From NCBI RefSeq assembly GCF_001439685.1, contig NZ_JYLH01000013.1:160882-224881 (forward strand): 64,000 nt of DNA, in the 5' to 3' direction. Below are positions 15,078 to 23,413 of this stretch, one piece after another; the stretch's first letter is position 1, and each line of letters begins with the position of its first letter. Below the pieces are notes generated by a model. That model made no database searches, had not been told where the DNA came from, and saw nothing but the letters and a program-made list of their open reading frames with translations. Source of the DNA: Pseudomonas libanensis. Lineage in GTDB: Bacteria > Pseudomonadota > Gammaproteobacteria > Pseudomonadales > Pseudomonadaceae. The position numbers were made by a program, and so were the translations under genes.

Positions 15078-16136
15078 TTAATCGTCCCCTGCATCGAGGA
15101 ATTCGTCTACCACGGGCATCTCCCCCAATCGTGACGGAATATTTAACCCGAAGTGCAGGTAAGCGTGGCGCGTGACCACCCTGCCCCGCGGTGTACGCAT
15201 GATGTAGCCCTGCTGGATCAGGTATGGCTCGAGCACATCCTCGATAGTATGGCGCTCTTCACTGATGGCCGCGGCCAGGCTGTCCACGCCGACCGGGCCA
15301 CCGTCGAACTTCTCGATCATGGTCAAGAGCAGGCGCCGGTCCTGGTGATCGAAGCCATGTTCGTCCACGTCCAGCAGATTCAATGCCAGGTCCGCCACCG
15401 CCTTGGTGATATGACCCTTGGCACGCACCTCGGCAAAGTCGCGCACCCGACGCAGCAAGCGGTTGGCAATCCGTGGCGTACCGCGGGCGCGTCGGGCGAT
15501 TTCAAAGGCGCCTTCCGGGTCCAGGGGCAAGCCCAGGATGCTCGCCGAACGGCTGACGATGGTTGCAAGGTCGGCAGTGCTATAAAACTCTAGACGTTGA
15601 ACAATGCCGAAACGGTCTCGCAGCGGGTTGGTCAGCATGCCCGCGCGGGTGGTCGCCCCGACCAGGGTGAACGGTGGCAGGTCGAGCTTGATCGAACGGG
15701 CCGCCGGGCCTTCGCCGATCATGATGTCGAGCTGGAAGTCCTCCATCGCGGGGTACAGCACTTCCTCGACAATCGGCGACAACCGATGGATCTCGTCGAT
15801 GAACAGCACGTCGTGGGGTTCAAGATTGGTCAGCAGCGCCGCCAGGTCGCCAGGACGCTCCAGCACCGGGCCGGAGGTGGACTTGATCGACACGCCCATT
15901 TCCTGGGCGATGATATTGGCCAGGGTGGTCTTGCCCAACCCCGGCGGACCGAAGATCAGGGTGTGGTCCAGGGACTCACTGCGCCCGCGCGCGGCCTGGA
16001 TAAACAGCTCCATCTGCTCGCGCACGGTAGGCTGGCCGATGTACTCGGCCAGGCTCAGGGGACGGATGGCCCGGTCCTGGACTTCTTCACGGTCACGCGG
16101 GCCGGTGGCCGCGATCAGACGATCAGCTTCAATCAC
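15078..16136 (-). CDS. ruvB: Holliday junction DNA helicase RuvB
   Basis: 352-residue AAA+ motor for branch migration. Walker A GPPGLGKTT at 63-71, Walker B LFIDEIH at 111-117, sensor and arginine-finger region TLVGATTRAGMLTNPLRDRFG, and a C-terminal winged helix (TPRGRVVTRHAYLHFG). It starts with GTG directly at the ruvA stop, so the two subunits are co-translated. No LexA box is seen upstream of ruvC or ruvA. Confidence 0.98.
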   Translation of the reverse strand: MIEADRLIAATGPRDREEVQDRAIRPLSLAEYIGQPTVREQMELFIQAARGRSESLDHTLIFGPPGLGKTTLANIIAQEMGVSIKSTSGPVLERPGDLAALLTNLEPHDVLFIDEIHRLSPIVEEVLYPAMEDFQLDIMIGEGPAARSIKLDLPPFTLVGATTRAGMLTNPLRDRFGIVQRLEFYSTADLATIVSRSASILGLPLDPEGAFEIARRARGTPRIANRLLRRVRDFAEVRAKGHITKAVADLALNLLDVDEHGFDHQDRRLLLTMIEKFDGGPVGVDSLAAAISEERHTIEDVLEPYLIQQGYIMRTPRGRVVTRHAYLHFGLNIPSRLGEMPVVDEFLDAGDD

Positions 16137-16748
16137 TTAAATCATTCCCTTCAGGGCTCGGCGGATCATGTCTTCGCTGCTCAGGTTCTTGTCCTTGATG
16201 GCCGATACCGCCTTGCTCGCCTCCTGGGGCTTGTAGCCCAGGGAGATCAGCGCACTGACCGCATCGCTTTCGGCGCTGGCGACCTGGCCTGCCGGCATAT
16301 CCGGCTGGTTCGGTACCAGGGCGAACATGCTCGGCACCACCTCCCAGGCCTTGAAGCGATCCTTGAGCTCCACCAACAGGCGCTCGGCGGTTTTCTTGCC
16401 CACGCCCGGCACCTTGGTCAGGGCCGAAGTGTCCTGGGCGGAAACGGCACGTACCAGCTCGTCCACTTCCAGGCTCGACATCAATGCCAGGGCCAGTTTT
16501 GGCCCCACGCCATTGAGGCGAATCAGCTCGCGGAAGAAATCGCGGTCACGCTTGCCGATGAAACCATAGAGCAGTTGCGCGTCTTCGCGCACCACTAAAT
16601 GCGTGTGCAGGGTTATCGGCTCGCCGACCGACGGCAGGCGATACAAGGTGGTCATGGGCACTTCCAGCTCATAACCCAATCCATTCACATCCAGAATCAG
16701 GTGCGGCGGCTGTTTCTCAGCCAGGGTGCCGCGCAAGCGTCCAATCAC
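16137..16748 (-). CDS. ruvA: Holliday junction DNA helicase subunit RuvA
   Basis: 203 residues. GTG start, N-terminal OB fold (MIGRLRGTLAEKQPPHLILDVNGLGYE), two helix-hairpin-helix motifs (LIRLNGVGPKLALALMS and LTKVPGVGKKTAERLLVEL) that grip the junction, and a C-terminal domain III (~155-203) that contacts RuvB. It lies between ruvC and ruvB. Confidence 0.98.
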   Translation of the reverse strand: MIGRLRGTLAEKQPPHLILDVNGLGYELEVPMTTLYRLPSVGEPITLHTHLVVREDAQLLYGFIGKRDRDFFRELIRLNGVGPKLALALMSSLEVDELVRAVSAQDTSALTKVPGVGKKTAERLLVELKDRFKAWEVVPSMFALVPNQPDMPAGQVASAESDAVSALISLGYKPQEASKAVSAIKDKNLSSEDMIRRALKGMI

Positions 16749-16816
16749 GGTTCAGATCCTTAAGGCTTGAGGGTCAGGTCAGGGCCTGACCGCAAATAAC
16801 GAATGCGCTGATGCTA

Positions 16817-17341
16817 TCAGAGACGTAGCCGCCCGCCACGACTACGTGCGGTGCCCAAGCCGTGAGGCAACAGGCTGGAGCGGGTGTGCGCATGGCAAAT
16901 GGCGATGGCCAGGGCATCGGAGGCGTCGATCTGCGGCTTTGAAGTGAGCTTGAGCATGTGCATGACCATCATTTGCACCTGCTCCTTGTTCGCTGCACCA
17001 GTGCCAACGACGGCCTGCTTGACCTGGGTCGCGGTGTATTCGGCGATCTCCATGCTCTCCTCGGCACCCGCCACGATGGCGGCGCCACGGGCCTGGCCGA
17101 GCTTCAACGCTGAGTCGGCATTCTTGGCCATGAACACTTTTTCGATGCCCATGGTGACCGGGCCGTAGGTCTGGATAACTTCACGCACGCCGCGATAAAC
17201 GATCTGCAGCCGCTCGGCCAATTCGCCGGCACCGGTGCGGATGCAACCCGAGGCCACATAGATACAGCCGCGCGGGGTGTGCTGCACCACGCCAAAACCG
17301 GTGATGCGCGAACCGGGGTCGATACCTAGGATTAAAGTCAT
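16817..17341 (-). CDS. ruvC: Crossover junction endodeoxyribonuclease RuvC
   Basis: 174 residues. It resolves Holliday junctions. The four acidic catalytic residues of the RNase H-like fold are visible: Asp8 (GIDPGS), Glu67 (GIEKVF), Asp139 and Asp142 (QIDASDALA). It is upstream of ruvA in the usual ruvC-ruvA-ruvB order. Confidence 0.98.
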   Translation of the reverse strand: MTLILGIDPGSRITGFGVVQHTPRGCIYVASGCIRTGAGELAERLQIVYRGVREVIQTYGPVTMGIEKVFMAKNADSALKLGQARGAAIVAGAEESMEIAEYTATQVKQAVVGTGAANKEQVQMMVMHMLKLTSKPQIDASDALAIAICHAHTRSSLLPHGLGTARSRGGRLRL

Positions 17342-17407
17342 AACGCCTGCGGGTTGGATTTACAACGGTATGTGCCAGGCACACATCTGTGTAACAGCAT
17401 AGAACCC

Positions 17408-17496
17408 CTGTGGGAGCTGGCTTGCCTGCGATGCGGGCACCTCGGTGTTTCTGTCAAATCGAGGTGATGCTATCGCAGGCAAGCCAGCTCCCACAG
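17408..17496. repeat. REPIN: inverted pair of REP elements
   Basis: REP GTGGGAGCTGGCTTGCCTGC (from 17410) and its inverted copy ending at 17496 enclose a second inverted pair, CACCTCG/CGAGGTG (17439 and 17460). The whole can fold into one long hairpin between ruvC and yebC. Confidence 0.85.
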
Positions 17497-17512
17497 TGGA
17501 TATTCATCGTTC

Positions 17513-18259
17513 TTAAGTGAGCTGTTCGGCCACAGACTCAGGGATGTCGGCATTCGAATACACATTCTGCACATCATCCAGGTCTTCAAGCATATCCAGC
17601 ATCTTCAACACCTTCTGCGCTCCCTCCAGGTCCAGTTCGGCACTGGTGGTCGGCAGCATCACGATTTCCGCGTCGGTGCCGTTGAAACCAGCGGCTTCCA
17701 GGGCATTACGCACGGCGTAGAAACTGGCGAACGAGGTAAACACGTCGATAGAGCCGTCTTCGTTGGTGACCACGTCGTCGGCGTCCGCTTCCATTGCGGC
17801 TTCCATCAGTGCGTCTTCATCGGTGCCAGGGGCGAAGGTGATCTGCCCTTTGCGTTCGAACAGGTACGCGACCGAACCATCCGTGCCAAGGTTACCACCG
17901 CACTTGCTGAACGCATGGCGTACGGCTGCGGCGGTCCGGTTGCGGTTGTCGGTCATGCACTCGACCATCACCGCCACGCCGCCCGGGCCGTAGCCTTCGT
18001 AGGTCAACTCGACCATGTCGTCGGTATCGGCCGCACCGGCACCACGGGCCACGGCGCGGTCAATGATGTCGCGGCTCATGTTGGCGCCCAGCGCCTTGTC
18101 CAGCGCCAGGCGCAGGCGCGGGTTGGAGCCCGGGTCACCGCCACCCTGGCGGGCAGCGACGGTCAGTTCGCGAATCCACTTGGTGAAGATCTTGCCCTTC
18201 TTGGCATCCTGACGCTCTTTGCGGTGCTTGATGTTCGCCCACTTGGAATGGCCAGCCAT
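17513..18259 (-). CDS. yebC: YebC/PmpR-family transcriptional regulator
   Basis: 248 residues, full length for the family. The N-terminal MAGHSKWANIKHRKERQDAKKGKIF is invariant in YebC/PmpR proteins. The remaining domains show GNLGTDGSVAYLFERKG and the Asp-rich C-terminal half. By gene order (aspS-yebC-ruvC) this is the counterpart of P. aeruginosa PmpR, a DNA-binding regulator of quinolone signalling. Members have also been linked to relief of polyproline stalling on ribosomes. Confidence 0.95.
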   Translation of the reverse strand: MAGHSKWANIKHRKERQDAKKGKIFTKWIRELTVAARQGGGDPGSNPRLRLALDKALGANMSRDIIDRAVARGAGAADTDDMVELTYEGYGPGGVAVMVECMTDNRNRTAAAVRHAFSKCGGNLGTDGSVAYLFERKGQITFAPGTDEDALMEAAMEADADDVVTNEDGSIDVFTSFASFYAVRNALEAAGFNGTDAEIVMLPTTSAELDLEGAQKVLKMLDMLEDLDDVQNVYSNADIPESVAEQLT

Positions 18260-18324
18260 AACACAACTCCGAATTCTCTAGAAACCTTTCAATCCCGCCC
18301 CAGGCAGGATTTCCTCTTTTAAAC

Positions 18325-18354
18325 GCAAAGGCGCATCCGAAGATGCGCCTTTTT
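18325..18354 (-). terminator. Terminator of aspS with UUCG loop
   Basis: On the minus strand AAAGGCGCATC and GATGCGCCTTT enclose TTCG (18327-18352), an extra-stable tetraloop hairpin, followed by GCGTTT. It lies between aspS and yebC. Confidence 0.7.
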
Positions 18355-18392
18355 GACTGCGTACAACCTTATCGCGCTTTCACGCAGCAGCC

Positions 18393-20168
18393 TTACTCAG
18401 CCTTCGGCGTCTCGCGCAGGCGGATATGCAGCTCGCGCAGTGCCTTGGCATCCACCACACCCGGAGCCTGGGTCATGACGTCCGCGGCACTCTGGGTTTT
18501 CGGGAAGGCAATCACTTCGCGGATCGACTGGGCGCCGGTCATCAGCATGACCAGACGGTCCAGGCCGAAGGCCAAGCCACCGTGTGGCGGTGCACCGTAT
18601 TTCAGGGCGTCGAGCAGGAAGCCGAATTTCTCTTCCTGTTCCGCTTCGTTGATGCCCAGCAGGCGGAACACCGCTTGTTGCATTTCTTTGCGGTGGATAC
18701 GGATCGAACCGCCACCCAGCTCGGTGCCGTTGAGCACCATGTCGTAGGCACGGGACAGCGCGCCTGCCGGGTTGGCTTCCAGCTCGGCCGGGGAGCACTT
18801 CGGCGCGGTGAACGGGTGGTGCAAGGCGCTGAAGCTGCCGTCGTCGTTCTCTTCGAACATCGGGAAGTCGACGACCCACATCGGTGCCCATTCGCAGGTC
18901 AGCAGGTTCAGGTCGTGACCGAGCTTGATACGCAGGGCGCCCAGGGCTTCGCTGACGATCTTGGCCTTGTCGGCGCCGAAGAACACGATGTCGCCATCGA
19001 CCGCACCGACGCGATCAAGGATCGTGTTCAGGTTGGCTTCAGGGATGTTTTTCACGATCGGCGACTGCAGGCCGTCAACGCCGTTGGCGCGCTCGTTGAC
19101 CTTGATGTACGCCAGGCCCTTGGCACCGTAGATGCCGACGAACTTGGTGTAGTCGTCGATCTGCTTGCGCGGCATGCTCGCGCCGCCAGGCACGCGCAGG
19201 GCGGCGATGCGGCATTTGGGGTCGTTGGCCGGGCCGCTGAACACCTTGAAGTCGACGTCCTTGAGCTGGTCGGCCACATCCACCAGTTCCAGCGGGTTAC
19301 GCAGGTCTGGCTTGTCGGAACCGTAGCGGCGCATGGCCTCTTCGAAGGTCATGTGCGGGAATTCGCCGAACTCCAGGTCCAGCACTTCCTTGAACAGGTT
19401 GCGGATCATCTGCTCGGTCAGGCCCATAATCTCTTTTTCATCGAGGAAGCTGGTCTCGATGTCGATCTGGGTGAATTCCGGCTGGCGGTCGGCGCGCAGG
19501 TCTTCGTCGCGGAAGCACTTGGCGATCTGGTAGTAACGGTCGAAGCCGGCGACCATCAGCAGTTGCTTGAACAACTGCGGCGATTGCGGCAGGGCGAAGA
19601 AGCTACCTGGGTGGGTACGGCTAGGCACCAGGTAGTCACGTGCGCCTTCCGGGGTAGCCCGGGTGAGGATCGGCGTCTCGACATCGAGGAAACCGTTCTC
19701 ATCCAGGAAACGGCGGATGCTGGTGGTCATGCGCGAACGCAGGCGCAGCTTCTCGGCCATTTCCGGACGACGCAGGTCCAGGAAGCGGTAGCGCAGGCGG
19801 GTTTCTTCGCCCACGTCGGAGTATTCGTTAAGCGGAAACGGCGGGGTTTCCGACTCGTTCAGCACTTCCAGCTCATAGCCCAGCACCTCGATGCCGCCGG
19901 AAGCCATGTTCTTGTTCACGGCACCGGCCGGACGCAGGCGTACCTTGCCGGTGATCTTCACCACGTATTCGCTGCGCACACGGTCGGCGGCGGCGAAGCT
20001 CTCGGCGCGGTCCGGGTCAAACACCACCTGGGCCAGACCATCACGATCACGGATATCGAGGAAGATTACCCCGCCGTGGTCGCGGCGACGGTGAACCCAT
20101 CCGCAAAGGGTGATTTCCTGACCTTCCAGGGTCTCGTTCAGTTGGCCGCAATAGTGGCTGCGCATCAT
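18393..20168 (-). CDS. aspS: Aspartyl-tRNA synthetase
   Basis: 591-residue class IIb synthetase. N-terminal OB-fold anticodon domain (~1-110, CGWVHRRRDHGGVIFLDIRDRDG), class II motif 1 around TPILTRATPEGARDYLVPSR, motif 2 CFRDEDLRADRQPEFTQID, a bacterial GAD insertion domain (~300-420) and motif 3 GLAFGLDRLVMLM. Two adjacent ATGs are possible starts. The orthologous P. aeruginosa enzyme is non-discriminating and also charges tRNA-Asn. That property cannot be judged from the sequence alone. Confidence 0.98.
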   Translation of the reverse strand: MMRSHYCGQLNETLEGQEITLCGWVHRRRDHGGVIFLDIRDRDGLAQVVFDPDRAESFAAADRVRSEYVVKITGKVRLRPAGAVNKNMASGGIEVLGYELEVLNESETPPFPLNEYSDVGEETRLRYRFLDLRRPEMAEKLRLRSRMTTSIRRFLDENGFLDVETPILTRATPEGARDYLVPSRTHPGSFFALPQSPQLFKQLLMVAGFDRYYQIAKCFRDEDLRADRQPEFTQIDIETSFLDEKEIMGLTEQMIRNLFKEVLDLEFGEFPHMTFEEAMRRYGSDKPDLRNPLELVDVADQLKDVDFKVFSGPANDPKCRIAALRVPGGASMPRKQIDDYTKFVGIYGAKGLAYIKVNERANGVDGLQSPIVKNIPEANLNTILDRVGAVDGDIVFFGADKAKIVSEALGALRIKLGHDLNLLTCEWAPMWVVDFPMFEENDDGSFSALHHPFTAPKCSPAELEANPAGALSRAYDMVLNGTELGGGSIRIHRKEMQQAVFRLLGINEAEQEEKFGFLLDALKYGAPPHGGLAFGLDRLVMLMTGAQSIREVIAFPKTQSAADVMTQAPGVVDAKALRELHIRLRETPKAE

Positions 20169-20276
20169 GGTCGTGGTTTCACTTCTCGTAATTCGAATTT
20201 CGGTGGCAGGCTTGCCTCGTCACCGTACATTAAAGCAGGGGACGGATAATGCAGGAGCCTGCGCGTAGAGTTCAAC

Positions 20277-20498
20277 TCAGTCTGCTTTGTCGCCGCCCGC
20301 CAGGTTCTTCTTGGCGCCGGTCTTGAAATCGGTCTCGTACCAGCCGCTGCCGCTCAGGCGGAAGCCCGGCATGGACAACATCTTCTTCAACTCAGGTGCC
20401 TGGCAGGCAGGGCAATCGACCAGCTGCGCTGCGCTGATCTTCTGAATGGCTTCCAACTGGTGACCACAGGAAGCGCATTGATAGTCGTACATGGGCAT
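20277..20498 (-). CDS. FmdB-family zinc-ribbon protein
   Basis: 73 residues. N-terminal MPMYDYQCASCGHQLEAIQ and a second CPAC pair make a C2C2 zinc ribbon, followed by the conserved tail GFRLSGSGWYETDFKTG. Members are small putative regulators of unknown target. It lies about 110 bases upstream of aspS on the same strand and is likely co-expressed with it. Confidence 0.92.
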   Translation of the reverse strand: MPMYDYQCASCGHQLEAIQKISAAQLVDCPACQAPELKKMLSMPGFRLSGSGWYETDFKTGAKKNLAGGDKAD

Positions 20499-20624
20499 GG
20501 GGATGTCTCGGCGATCAGAACGTTACAGCGCCACGCCCTGCCCTGTGCATAAAGCCCGGCATGCGCAGCAAAGCGCGGGATTATATCTGGTAAATCGAGG
20601 CAGCGCAGCCGGCTTTCTGCCCCA

Positions 20625-20655
20625 GGGCCGGCCCACGAGGTTGAACGGCCGGCCC
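20625..20655 (-). terminator. Strong GC hairpin after the RHH gene
   Basis: GGGCCGGCC (20625-20633) and GGCCGGCCC (20647-20655) form a 9-bp stem just past the stop of the ribbon-helix-helix gene. There is no T tract, so termination is only likely. Confidence 0.4.
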
Positions 20656-20668
20656 CGAAGCCAGCGGG

Positions 20669-21019
20669 CTATTGCGCAAGCGTGTCCGCAGACGCGGCGG
20701 CGCGGCCTTTGAGTACATGAACCACGCACACCACCCTCACCAACCCACTGAAGTTCTTCACTCCCCCGTGGCGCAAATGCACTTCCCGATCGACATAGGA
20801 CAACAAGGCACTGACTGAGCAGGTATTGATCCTGGCGATCTCCGTCAGGATATTCCAATAGATCTGCTCAAGCCGCAGGCAGGTAGAAAACCCGTTGAGC
20901 CTGACCGAACGGGACAATGGCTTGGCCATCCCCATATCGAACCCCTTGTCAAAGGGATCGATCTTTATCTTGTGAAAACCACAGGTTTCCATCACTCCCT
21001 TACCTACTCCACGTGACAT
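20669..21019 (-). CDS. Ribbon-helix-helix domain protein
   Basis: About 116 residues. The segment SRSVRLNGFSTCLRLEQIYWNILTE continues into SVSALLSYVDREVHLRHGGVKNFSGLVRVVCVVHVL. This is the RHH_4-type domain of short Pseudomonas proteins that are presumed DNA-binding regulators. The first ATG in frame is used (21019). A second ATG at 20992 (METCGFHKI) is equally possible. The target is unknown. Confidence 0.75.
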   Translation of the reverse strand: MSRGVGKGVMETCGFHKIKIDPFDKGFDMGMAKPLSRSVRLNGFSTCLRLEQIYWNILTEIARINTCSVSALLSYVDREVHLRHGGVKNFSGLVRVVCVVHVLKGRAAASADTLAQ

Positions 21020-21200
21020 ACACCTGACACTCCATTGCCAAACAGCAGCCAACGGGTTTCTCCCATTGGGCGATGCGCCTATAAAACAGCAGGACGCGCG
21101 GAGCAGCCAGAAGACGGGGAGTTGTTAGTCGTAGGACAACGCCAGGAAGCGCAGGGAAACAAGCAGGCAGCGCCCAGAAGGCGCCGCCAGGGTTCGACAG

Positions 21201-21674
21201 TTACTGGTTTTCGAGCAGGGAACGCAACATCCACGCGGTTTTCTCGTGAACCTGCATACGCTGGGTCAACAGGTCCGCCGTCGGCTCATCACTGACCTTG
21301 TCGAGCAATGGGAAGATGCCACGGGCGGTACGCGTGACCGCTTCCTGGCCTGCCACCAATTGCTTGATCATCTCTTCGGCGCTCGGCACGCCCTCTTCTT
21401 CCTTGATCGAAGACAGGCGGGCGTAGATCGAATAGGCGCCAGGTGCCGGGAAACCCAGGGCCCGGATGCGCTCGGCGATGGAGTCCACTGCCAGCGCCAG
21501 TTCGTTGTACTGCTCCTCGAACATCAGGTGCAGCGTACGAAACATGGGGCCCGTGACGTTCCAGTGGAAGTTGTGGGTCTTCAGATAAAGAACATAGGTA
21601 TCGGACAGCAGCCGCGAGAGTCCGTCGACGATGGATTTACGGTCTTCTTCACTGATACCAATATCGATTGCCAT
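21201..21674 (-). CDS. Dps-family DNA starvation/ferritin-like protein
   Basis: 157 residues in the four-helix ferritin-like fold. The inter-subunit ferroxidase residues of Dps are in place: His34 and His37 (HNFHWNV), Asp64 and Glu68 (DSIAE). The ATG giving MAIDIGISEEDR is chosen because AAGGGG lies 6-7 bases upstream. An upstream in-frame ATG at 21704 has no such site. It probably oxidises and stores iron and protects against peroxide. Gene order (csp-dps-aspS region) is as in P. aeruginosa. Confidence 0.92.
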   Translation of the reverse strand: MAIDIGISEEDRKSIVDGLSRLLSDTYVLYLKTHNFHWNVTGPMFRTLHLMFEEQYNELALAVDSIAERIRALGFPAPGAYSIYARLSSIKEEEGVPSAEEMIKQLVAGQEAVTRTARGIFPLLDKVSDEPTADLLTQRMQVHEKTAWMLRSLLENQ

Positions 21675-22101
21675 GTTTTTCCCCTTCAATTGACGAGCAT
21701 TCATTGATCAGGTGCAGGACCACTCTAGCAAGAGAGCGGGCCTCGTGCAGCCCGACACACCCGGGCAGCGTGCGGCAAATCGCCCCTGCACCGCCTGCGG
21801 ATGTGAATTGGCAAGCCTTTCTCCCCGTAGGAAGAGTCTGCGCAGGCCGTTAAAAAAATCTGCACCTGTCTAGGACAAGCGTTTGCCGCAGAAATGCCGT
21901 GCCCGGCGCAACACGCCGAAATGCTTGATTTGAGTAGGCACAGCCTTTGCTGTTAAATAGACGCCGTGTGGCTGCCGTTTATTTCTGCGGCACGCCACAT
22001 AGGCTGATACCCGCGCACGTGCTCAACGCCTCCCATTGTTCAGAAGCGAACCGTGCCAGTCAGCTCTTCCTTGTGATCCGTCTTAACGTGAGTTAATCAA
22101 A
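21675..22101. other. Long intergenic leader before the cold-shock gene
   Basis: 427 bases between divergent dps and the cold-shock-domain gene with no credible gene. It must carry both promoters. The length is consistent with a long structured 5' leader as in csp mRNAs. No riboswitch class is recognised. Confidence 0.4.
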
Positions 22102-22704
22102 ATGTTGAAAATCGTCCACCTGCTAACGGGCGTTGCAGCTTTGCTGCTGTCCTTTATCCCGAGCCTGCAGCCTGAAAGCCTGCCCTACCTGCAACAACAC
22201 GACGCTCTGTACCTGGCCTTGTTCGGCCTTCTTAACCTGACGCTCGCACCGGTAATCCCTTACTGGAACAAAGGCACGCGTCATCAACTGCAAAATCTGG
22301 TCAGTGCGCTGCTGGTGCTGACTGTTGTCGTACAAACCCTCACCCTCCTGGCGCCCATGCCTGAAGTCGGCGGCCATCCGGCTATCCTGCTCAGTCTGGT
22401 GATTGCTGTGGTTGCCATCGTTCTTCACTTGGCCATCAGCTTCTACCGTTCGTCCCCAGCGGCCGCGTCGCAAAACTACGACATGACCAACCGGGATACC
22501 GGAACCGTCAAGTGGTTCAATACCTCCAAAGGCTTCGGCTTCATTTCCCGCGATTCGGGCGACGATATCTTCGTCCACTTCCGGGCTATCCGTGGTGAAG
22601 GCCACCGCGTCCTGGTCGAAGGCCAGCGCGTGGAGTTCTCGGTGATGAACCGTGACAAGGGCCTGCAAGCCGAAGATGTCATCGCTGCCCTGCCGCGTCG
22701 CTGA
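22102..22704 (+). CDS. Membrane-anchored cold-shock domain protein
   Basis: 200 residues. The N-terminal half has three to four membrane helices (~3-20, ~34-54, ~64-84, ~93-114). A short linker leads to a complete cold-shock domain at 134-197 with RNP1 KGFGFI (143-148) and RNP2 DIFVHF (155-160). Ordinary CspA proteins are ~70 residues without membrane parts. This fusion would hold a single-strand nucleic-acid-binding domain at the inner membrane. The same locus in P. aeruginosa carries a cold-shock gene. Confidence 0.9.
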   Translation: MLKIVHLLTGVAALLLSFIPSLQPESLPYLQQHDALYLALFGLLNLTLAPVIPYWNKGTRHQLQNLVSALLVLTVVVQTLTLLAPMPEVGGHPAILLSLVIAVVAIVLHLAISFYRSSPAAASQNYDMTNRDTGTVKWFNTSKGFGFISRDSGDDIFVHFRAIRGEGHRVLVEGQRVEFSVMNRDKGLQAEDVIAALPRR

Positions 22705-22722
22705 TCCTAAGCCTTCGCAGCA

Positions 22723-22765
22723 AAAAAAACCGCGATCCAGCGTTGCCTGGATCGCGGTTTTTTAT
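22723..22765. terminator. Bidirectional terminator between cold-shock gene and slyX
   Basis: AAAACCGCGATCCAG (22726-22740) pairs with CTGGATCGCGGTTTT (22747-22761), with A tract on the left and T tract on the right. It serves both convergent transcripts. Confidence 0.9.
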
Positions 22766-22777
22766 TGCCTGCACCTA

Positions 22778-22984
22778 TCAATAGTGCGGCGGTGGCGTTT
22801 CTTCTTCGGACGACTCGAACTGCCCGCCCATTTCTTCCTGACGCTTGAGCAGGGCCGTCATCTGCAATTGCAGGCGCTCGACCGCCCGCTGCTGGGTGAC
22901 CAGGATGTCATTGAGAGTCTCGATGGTGTCGTCCTGGAAGGCCAGGCGGCTTTCCAGGTCGGTGACGCGATCTTGCAGGTCCAT
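22778..22984 (-). CDS. slyX: SlyX family protein
   Basis: 68 residues, almost wholly one coiled coil (MDLQDRVTDLESRLAFQDDTIETLNDILVTQQ) with an acidic-proline tail ending PPPHY, the SlyX signature. Function unknown. Follows the HIT gene with a three-base gap, so both are one operon. Confidence 0.93.
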   Translation of the reverse strand: MDLQDRVTDLESRLAFQDDTIETLNDILVTQQRAVERLQLQMTALLKRQEEMGGQFESSEEETPPPHY

Positions 22985-22987
22985 GGT

Positions 22988-23413
22988 TCAGTCCTGGGTA
23001 AAGATGAAGTCGGCGGGCAACAGCTCACGCAAACGGGCGCGGATCGCCGACACTTGCGCGTGGTTATAAGGCTGGGCGGGATGTTTGCCCCACACCGGCG
23101 CCGGCCAGGCGGCGTCATCGCGTTTACGCACGATCACGTGCACATGCAACTGGCTGACCACGTTGCCCAGCGCGCCGATATTCATCTTATCGGCGGCCAG
23201 CCCTTCATTAAGCAGCTGCGCCAGGGCCGTCGTCTCTTGCCACAAGGTTTGTTGATCTGCGACATCCAGTTGAAACACTTCGCTGATACCGTCGATGCGC
23301 GGTACCAGGATAAACCAGGGGTAGTTCGAGTCATTGGACAGCAGCAGGCGACACAGCGGGAAGTCCCCAATGGCCAAGGTATCTTGTTGCAGGCGTTGAT
23401 CTAGGGCGAACAC
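22988..23413 (-). CDS. HIT-family protein
   Basis: 141 residues of the histidine-triad nucleotide hydrolase/transferase superfamily. The active-site region reads SQLHVHVIVRKRDDAAWP. His90 and His92 are present, but the first triad position is Gln88 rather than His, as in a subset of bacterial HIT-like proteins. GTG start. WFILVPR at 33-39 is the usual strand. Operon with slyX. Confidence 0.9.
   Translation of the reverse strand: MFALDQRLQQDTLAIGDFPLCRLLLSNDSNYPWFILVPRIDGISEVFQLDVADQQTLWQETTALAQLLNEGLAADKMNIGALGNVVSQLHVHVIVRKRDDAAWPAPVWGKHPAQPYNHAQVSAIRARLRELLPADFIFTQD

Noticed and set aside
18426..20249. 607-codon ORF opposite aspS
   Set aside because: Shadow of the GC-rich third-position pattern of aspS. 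No family resemblance, and aspS is certain.
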